Source of the DNA: Lachnospiraceae bacterium
GTDB taxonomy: Bacteria; Bacillota; Clostridia; Lachnospirales; Lachnospiraceae
Length of the DNA stretch: 39,103 bases
Direction: 5' to 3'
Assembly: GCA_014799405.1 (NCBI GenBank)
Contig: JAAVIA010000032.1
Span: 30,437-69,539 of the forward strand
The notes under the pieces are model-generated. The model was given only the letters and a program-made list of their open reading frames with translations, was not told the origin of the DNA and made no database searches. Position numbers and translations under genes: made by a program. This document shows, in pieces, positions 34,995 through 39,103 of this stretch (position 1 is the first letter of the stretch; each line of letters begins with the position of its first letter).

Positions 34995-36041
34995 ATGGAA
35001 TTTTGGGAAAAAAACGTAAGAAGGGTTGTTCCGTATGTTCCGGGAGAACAGCCTAAGGCTGATAATATTATTAAATTAAATACAAATGAAAATCCATATC
35101 CGCCTGCACCGGCAGTGGTAAATAAAAGCTTAAGCTTCTCGGATTTAAGGCTTTATCCTGACCCAAGGGCAGAGCTGCTTGTGAAAAAAATTGCTGAGTA
35201 TCATGGATTATCACAGGAAAATGTATTCGTCGGTGTCGGCTCAGACGACGTTATAGCGATGTCATTTATGACGTTTTTTAATTCGGAACGGGAGATACTT
35301 TTTCCGGATGTTACATACTCCTTTTACGATGTGTGGGCAGATATGCTTAAAATTCCCTATAAGGCTGTGCCTGTTACAGAGGATTTTCGGCTTCGCAGGG
35401 AGGATTATTATGTGGAAAACGGAGGAATCATTTTTCCTAACCCCAATGCGCCTACTGGTATTGCAGAGCCTGTTTCATTTGTGGAGGATATACTTAAAGC
35501 GAATCGGGATGTGATAGTTATCGTTGACGAGGCATATGTGGATTTTGGTGGTGAGAGTGTGCTTTCGCTCATTAATGATTACGATAATCTTTTGGTTGTA
35601 AGGACATTTTCAAAGTCACGCTCAATGGCGGGTATAAGAATCGGATATGCCATGGGAAATGCTAAGCTGATTCAGTATTTGAATGATGTAAAATATTCCT
35701 TTAACTCATATACAATGAATATGCCTTCCATAATTCTCGGTGCGGAAAGTTTAGGGGATGACGCATACTTTAAGGATACTATAGCAAAGGTAGTAAGAAC
35801 AAGAGAGTGGTTTAAGAAAGAGATAGAAAAGCTTGGGTTTATAAGCCTTCCGTCCTCTGCAAACTTTTTGTTTATTACACACAAAGCCTTAAATGCCAAG
35901 TATATATTTGAGGAGGCAAAAAAGGCAGGCATATATGTGAGATATTTTGATAAGCCCCGCATAGACAATTATCTTCGCGTTACGATAGGAACAGATGAAC
36001 AAATGGAAACTTTTTTGGGGTTTTTGAAAAAACTTACATAA
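34995..36041 (+). CDS. hisC: Histidinol-phosphate aminotransferase HisC
   Basis: The 348-aa fold-type I PLP aminotransferase converts imidazole-acetol phosphate to histidinol phosphate. The N-terminus NVRRVVPYVPGEQP...IIKLNTNENPYPPAP is typical HisC. FPNPNAPTG binds PLP, IVDEAYVDFGG holds the Asp/Tyr, and VVRTFSKSRSMAGIRIGYAMG contains the Schiff-base lysine (Lys207). The C-terminal YFDKPRIDNYLRVTIGTDEQM is the usual Arg-containing end. No other his genes are nearby, as is common for scattered his genes. The start is fixed by in-frame stops upstream (TGA, TAA). A related aromatic aminotransferase cannot be fully excluded. Confidence 0.9.
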   Translation: MEFWEKNVRRVVPYVPGEQPKADNIIKLNTNENPYPPAPAVVNKSLSFSDLRLYPDPRAELLVKKIAEYHGLSQENVFVGVGSDDVIAMSFMTFFNSEREILFPDVTYSFYDVWADMLKIPYKAVPVTEDFRLRREDYYVENGGIIFPNPNAPTGIAEPVSFVEDILKANRDVIVIVDEAYVDFGGESVLSLINDYDNLLVVRTFSKSRSMAGIRIGYAMGNAKLIQYLNDVKYSFNSYTMNMPSIILGAESLGDDAYFKDTIAKVVRTREWFKKEIEKLGFISLPSSANFLFITHKALNAKYIFEEAKKAGIYVRYFDKPRIDNYLRVTIGTDEQMETFLGFLKKLT

Positions 36042-36060
36042 AAATGTCTGTATTTAAGCC

Positions 36061-36095
36061 AAAAAGCAGTGTACAAATTGTACACTGCTTTTTTT
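36061..36095. terminator. Terminator after hisC
   Basis: AAAAAGCAGTGTAC-AAATT-GTACACTGCTTTTT is a perfect 14-bp stem with a T-run of seven on the + strand. The A-run on the other side would let it work in both directions. It lies 20 bases after the hisC stop. Confidence 0.92.
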
Positions 36096-36105
36096 ATATT
36101 TTGTG

Positions 36106-36135
36106 TTGAAGTGTACAGCACAGTGAAAATAAAAT
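36106..36135 (+). promoter_or_regulatory. Promoter for the DUF5688-like gene
   Basis: TTGAAG (36106-36111), 18 bases, TAAAAT (36130-36135), just after the hisC terminator and ~50 bases before the ATG. It is a fair match with acceptable spacing. The spacer has a GTGTACA that repeats part of the terminator stem. Confidence 0.5.
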
Positions 36136-36184
36136 ATAAGTGTATTCAGCAAAAATAAAAGGAAGGTGTGTAAAAAGGTTATAT

Positions 36185-37066
36185 ATGGAGTTTAAAGAAT
36201 TTTTAAATATTGTGAAGGACAAACTGCCTGATTACTTATTGCAATATGATATTGAGGATATCCATGTAAATACAGTCAGCAAAAATAATGGCAGGAAATT
36301 CACGGGAATTGCCATAGCAGTGAGGGATGAACAGATTTCTCCCAATATATATATGGATTATTATTATATGCTTTATTCAGAGGAAAAGGACATGAATCAT
36401 ATATTGGAACTTATTACGGAGGAATATGTAAAAGCAAGAGAAAACATAAATGGCTATGATTTCAAGCATTTTGAAGACATGGATATACAAAACCATATTT
36501 TTTTAAAGCTTATTAATTTTGAAAAAAATCAGGAAATACTTGCCGATTGTCCATACATAAAATATGAGGATTTGGCCATAACCTTCAGAATACTTTTAAA
36601 ATCAGATGACAGCGGAATAGCTTCGGCATGTATGCGTAACAAGGAGTTTCATGAGCTTAATATGGATATTGACAGACTGTATCATATTGCAAAGGAGAAT
36701 ACAAGAAAGCTTTTCCCTCCGGTTTTGGAAAGGCTTGATAAAATGATATTTGAAAAATATTCAGATGTATGCGAGCCTCCGCAGGGTATGGATTTATACG
36801 TCCTGACGAATAATCAGGGGATAAACGGTGCTGTATATATGTCATATGAGGATATAATAAGTGATTTTGCGAAGGAGCATGGCAGCTTTTATATTCTTCC
36901 CTCAAGTATTCATGAGGTTATTCTTTTTCCAAGGGAGCGGGACGAGGCAAGAGAGGAGCTTTCAGAGATGGTTATGGAGATAAACAGATATGTAGTTACA
37001 GATACGGAATACCTGTCAGACAGTGTATATTTTTATGATTCCGATGTGGGACAAATCGTTGCTTGA
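36185..37066 (+). CDS. DUF5688-like family protein
   Basis: The 293-aa, probably cytoplasmic protein has no signal peptide or membrane helix. It begins MEFKEFLNIVKDKLPDYLL, has NNGRKFTGIAIAVRDEQISPNIYMDYYY, and in the C-terminal half MDLYVLTNNQGINGAVYMSYEDIISDFAKE and FYILPSSIHEVILFPRE. This matches my recollection of DUF5688 proteins, which are numerous in Lachnospiraceae. Members often sit as single genes; their role is unknown, and I do not assign one. I use ATG 36185 with AAAAGG six bases upstream. The track start at 36140 adds 15 residues that fall close to the predicted transcript start. Confidence 0.75.
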   Translation: MEFKEFLNIVKDKLPDYLLQYDIEDIHVNTVSKNNGRKFTGIAIAVRDEQISPNIYMDYYYMLYSEEKDMNHILELITEEYVKARENINGYDFKHFEDMDIQNHIFLKLINFEKNQEILADCPYIKYEDLAITFRILLKSDDSGIASACMRNKEFHELNMDIDRLYHIAKENTRKLFPPVLERLDKMIFEKYSDVCEPPQGMDLYVLTNNQGINGAVYMSYEDIISDFAKEHGSFYILPSSIHEVILFPRERDEAREELSEMVMEINRYVVTDTEYLSDSVYFYDSDVGQIVA

Positions 37067-37091
37067 CGAATGATTATTACTATGATATTTT
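37063..37091 (+). promoter_or_regulatory. Possible promoter for the cold-shock gene
   Basis: TTGACG (37063-37068) overlaps the stop codon of the previous gene. After 17 bases comes TATTTT (37086-37091). The -35 is good and the -10 moderate. The leader to the csp start would be ~40 nt, much shorter than the long thermosensor leaders of enterobacterial cspA. Confidence 0.4.
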
Positions 37092-37139
37092 AAATAAGCA
37101 AGAATTGCATTATTTTATATAGTTATTGGAGGATTTATG

Positions 37140-37340
37140 ATGACAAAAGGTACTGTAAAATGGTTTAATAGTCAGAAAGGTTACGGCTTTTTAACAAGCG
37201 AGGAGGGTAAGGATGTATTTGTACATTTTACCGGGCTCAATATGGAAGGCTTCAAAACCCTTGAAGAAAATCAGTCAGTAGAATTTGATGTCGTTGACGG
37301 AGAAAAAGGACCACAGGCTGTAAACGTTTCTGTAATATAA
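37140..37340 (+). CDS. csp: Cold-shock domain protein (CspA family)
   Basis: The 66-aa single cold-shock domain protein starts [17 protein letters not shown] and contains the nucleic-acid binding motifs KGYGFLT (RNP1) and VFVHFT (RNP2). It ends [15 protein letters not shown]. It binds single-stranded RNA/DNA and acts as an RNA chaperone. Two ATGs stand in tandem (37137 and 37140). GGAGG is 4 bases before the first and 7 before the second, so the second is preferred and gives the usual Csp N-terminus. It is monocistronic, with its own terminator. Confidence 0.95.
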   Translation: MTKGTVKWFNSQKGYGFLTSEEGKDVFVHFTGLNMEGFKTLEENQSVEFDVVDGEKGPQAVNVSVI

Positions 37341-37364
37341 AAGAACTAAGAAAAGCATTGAAAA

Positions 37365-37413
37365 GGGGCTGTCGCATTAGGGATTTACTGCTTGCGGCAT
37401 GCCCCATTTTTTT
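37365..37413 (+). terminator. Terminator after csp, made of a dispersed repeat end
   Basis: GGGGCTGTCGCA pairs with TGCGGCATGCCCC (12 pairs with one bulge and one G-T), loop ~16 nt, followed by ATTTTTTTG. The 12 bases of the left arm are identical, on the opposite strand, to bases 2890-2901 in the end of the compound palindrome. Confidence 0.85.
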
Positions 37414-37414
37414 G

Positions 37415-37443
37415 TTGACAAAATCTTGTAAATGGCATAGAGT
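37415..37443 (+). promoter_or_regulatory. Promoter for the TetR-family gene
   Basis: A perfect TTGACA (37415-37420), 17 bases, TAGAGT (37438-37443). It touches the T-run of the csp terminator. The leader is ~30 nt. No clear inverted-repeat operator was found around it. Confidence 0.6.
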
Positions 37444-37481
37444 TAAGAGAGAAAAATATTCAATATGTGAGGTGCATTTAC

Positions 37482-38072
37482 ATGGCAGAGAGCTTTGTAT
37501 CGAGGAAGGACAGAATTATAGCCTCGGCAATTGAAATTATAAGTGAGTCAGGTCTATCAGCACTTACAACAAGCAATCTTGCGGCGAGAGAGAATATTGC
37601 GGAGGAAACTCTTTATAAGTATTTTGGCGGGGCAGATGATGTTTTACTTGAGGTTGTTGATTTTTATTCAAGATTTGACAAAAGCATACAAAGTACCATA
37701 AGGTCAAAGGAAGGTACATATATTCAAAAGATAGAGAATTATTTGGATGCATATGCTACATATTACGATAATTATTATGCGATATCAACACTTATGTTAC
37801 AGTATGAGGAGCTTTTGCATAATATGTATACAAGAGATAAAATTGCGGAATGTATTACGGAAAGACTAAGGTACATAGAAGAACTTTTTCAAAGTGCAAT
37901 TGATAGTCGTGAGATTACGGATTCATTTTCTGCATGGGAACTTGCAAATAATGTTACGGGCATAATTATGTCACACACATTGAGCAGGAGGATTGTATAT
38001 CATAAAAAATCATTTAAAACAGAGCTTATGGAGAATATTCATAAGTGGCTTATGTTAATTAAGGTAGATTAG
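37482..38072 (+). CDS. TetR/AcrR family transcriptional regulator
   Basis: The 196-aa product has an N-terminal helix-turn-helix: RKDRIIASAIEIISESGLSALTTSNLAARENIAEETLYKYFGG, with the typical xxYxYF recognition end. An all-helical ligand or dimer domain follows. The ligand and targets cannot be inferred. The track start (GTG 37467) is replaced by ATG 37482, since GAGGTG at that GTG is the ribosome binding site. It is followed 12 bases later by the receiver gene, so the two are probably co-transcribed. TetR proteins often control a neighbour, but no transporter or enzyme target lies adjacent. Confidence 0.88.
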   Translation: MAESFVSRKDRIIASAIEIISESGLSALTTSNLAARENIAEETLYKYFGGADDVLLEVVDFYSRFDKSIQSTIRSKEGTYIQKIENYLDAYATYYDNYYAISTLMLQYEELLHNMYTRDKIAECITERLRYIEELFQSAIDSREITDSFSAWELANNVTGIIMSHTLSRRIVYHKKSFKTELMENIHKWLMLIKVD

Positions 38073-38084
38073 GAGGGTTTATTT

Positions 38085-38474
38085 ATGAAGGTTTTAGTAG
38101 CTGAGGACGATATGGCAAGTGGAAAATTCATGGAGAAGCTTCTTTCAAAATATGGGGAAGTGGTTGTCGCAAGAGATGGTATTGCTGCTGTTGATGAATT
38201 TGTTAAGGCGGTAAATAACAATGAGAAATTTGACCTTGTATGTATGGACATTATGATGCCGAAGATAGACGGCTATAAGGCGCTTGCCTCCATTCGGGAC
38301 GCTGAAAGAAAGCTTGGACTTGCAAGGGATTCAAGATGCAAGGTTGTGATGATAAGCGCACTTGACGAGGGTTTTGATGCAGCTTATGCAAGTGATGATT
38401 ATGAGGAGTATATATGTAAGCCTATCGATGTTATTAAATTTGATAATTTAGTAAGGAAGCTTGGCTTGGCATAG
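38085..38474 (+). CDS. Stand-alone response regulator receiver protein (CheY-like)
   Basis: The 129-aa single receiver domain has no output domain. Acidic pair Asp8/Asp9 (AEDDM), phospho-acceptor Asp55 (LVCMDIMMPKIDGY), Ser91 (VMISAL) and Lys112 (YICKPID) are all present, so phosphorylation should be possible. There is no histidine kinase nearby. AGGAGG is well spaced before ATG 38085. Its partner is unknown: it could work in a phosphorelay or, by analogy to other single-domain regulators, with the pilus or motility machinery. The latter is only a guess. Confidence 0.92.
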   Translation: MKVLVAEDDMASGKFMEKLLSKYGEVVVARDGIAAVDEFVKAVNNNEKFDLVCMDIMMPKIDGYKALASIRDAERKLGLARDSRCKVVMISALDEGFDAAYASDDYEEYICKPIDVIKFDNLVRKLGLA

Positions 38475-38483
38475 AATTTCGCT

Positions 38484-39103
38484 ATGGATTTATTTGATTA
38501 TGTACGTGAAAACAATATGAAGGATACGGCTCCTCTTGCAAAACGGTTAAGACCTGAAACGCTTGAGGAGGTTGTGGGACAGGAGCATATTCTTGGGAAA
38601 GACAAGCTCCTGTATCGTCTTATAAAGGCTGATAAGCTGGGCTCCATTATTTTATATGGACCTCCCGGTACAGGTAAGACAAGCCTTGCCGCCGTTATAG
38701 CCAATTCTACCAGTGCCGTTTTTAAGGAATTAAATGCGGTGGCGTCAGGTAAAAAGGATATAGAAGCTTTAGTGAATGAAGCAAAGGACAGGCTTGGAAT
38801 GTACGGTAAAAAAACAATTCTTTTTATCGATGAGATTCACAGGTTTAATAAAGCACAGCAGGATTTTCTGCTTCCTTTTGTTGAGGACGGAACTGTTGTG
38901 TTTATTGGGGCAACTACCGAAAATCCTTTTTTTGAAGTAAACAGTGCTCTTATATCCCGTTCTACAGTATTTCAACTGAACCCTCTCTCAAAAGAAAACA
39001 TAGAAGTTCTTATAAAGCGCGCAGTATATGATACTGAAAAGGGGATGGGTGCATATAATGCTGAAATAACGGATGAAGCTGCTTCTTTTCTTGCACAAAT
39101 TTC
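38484..39103 (+). CDS. rarA: Replication-associated recombination ATPase RarA/MgsA, 5' part (truncated by window end)
   Basis: The frame is open to the window end, so it is missing from the ORF track. I read 206 codons, starting MDLFDYVRENNMKDTAPLAKRLRP. AAA+ motifs are VVGQEHILG, Walker A GPPGTGKTS (59-67), Walker B ILFIDEIHRFNKAQQD, sensor 1 FIGATTENPFFEVN and SRSTVFQL. RarA/MgsA is a clamp-loader-like ATPase at stalled replication forks. ATG 38484 lies 9 bases after the receiver stop with no good ribosome binding site, so re-initiation from the upstream gene is likely. Full RarA is ~420-440 aa; about half is here. Confidence 0.95.
   Translation, partial: MDLFDYVRENNMKDTAPLAKRLRPETLEEVVGQEHILGKDKLLYRLIKADKLGSIILYGPPGTGKTSLAAVIANSTSAVFKELNAVASGKKDIEALVNEAKDRLGMYGKKTILFIDEIHRFNKAQQDFLLPFVEDGTVVFIGATTENPFFEVNSALISRSTVFQLNPLSKENIEVLIKRAVYDTEKGMGAYNAEITDEAASFLAQI

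Noticed and set aside
36068-36086. AGTGTAC-N5-GTACACT as a regulator operator, with a second GTGTACA at 36111-36117
   Set aside because: The dyad is part of a classic terminator with A/T flanks. The second half-site has no partner, so an operator is not needed to explain it.
1-39103. CRISPR arrays, prophage or insertion sequence genes
   Set aside because: No regularly spaced direct repeats, integrase, transposase or phage structural genes are present. The only repeat-type structures are the 2.5-kb palindrome and terminator hairpins.

Overview
The window is 39.1 kb of chromosome from a moderately AT-rich, low-GC Gram-positive bacterium. A Clostridia member, most likely a Lachnospiraceae-type spore-former, fits best. 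The support is a PolC-type replicative polymerase, the IreB-RuvX-DUF1292 housekeeping block, RNase J, a YlbF-family protein, the sporulation factor SigK, a DUF5688-type protein, purine-rich ribosome binding sites and many TTG starts. No tRNA, rRNA, CRISPR array, phage module or transposase gene was seen. The assignment is an inference, not a database match.

Left part (1-11.7 kb): the 3' part of polC converges on a minus-strand polytopic membrane protein. Between them lies a ~417-bp compound palindrome (2498-2914) whose ends carry the stop codons of both genes. A divergent promoter pair then drives the membrane protein (-) and a long + operon: ireB, ruvX, DUF1292, RNase J, YlbF-like, truncated MltG-like, O-methyltransferase (TrmR/YrrM-like) and U32 peptidase (TrhP/YrrN-YrrO-like). 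The last two probably act in succession in tRNA U34 hydroxylation and methylation. sigK runs convergently and overlaps the U32 gene. It has no pro-sequence and carries a sigma-K-like promoter. A second polytopic membrane protein follows.

Centre (11.8-31.9 kb): a ~20-kb type IV pilus operon with a near-consensus promoter and a strong terminator. The order is pilB, pilT, pilC, pilA (major pilin), pilD (prepilin peptidase), a pilM-pilN fusion, a pilO-like gene with a long extension, a minor prepilin, a 1001-aa PilX/GspK-like protein without the +5 glutamate, two more minor prepilins, and a 1810-aa exported protein. The last gene is the best candidate for a new component: it has several degenerate alpha/beta modules that look like repeats of one fold, plus beta-sandwich-like segments. 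It follows the minor pilins directly, as a tip protein or adhesin would. Hairpins flank pilA and could raise its expression over its neighbours.

Right part (31.9-39.1 kb): VanZ-like and UppP (overlapping genes), a PepD-type M20 dipeptidase, HisC, a DUF5688-like protein, a cold-shock protein, a TetR-type regulator, a stand-alone receiver protein, and the 5' part of rarA/mgsA, which runs off the window. The csp terminator shares a 12-base sequence with the end of the 2.5-kb palindrome, so a dispersed repeat family may be supplying terminators in this genome.
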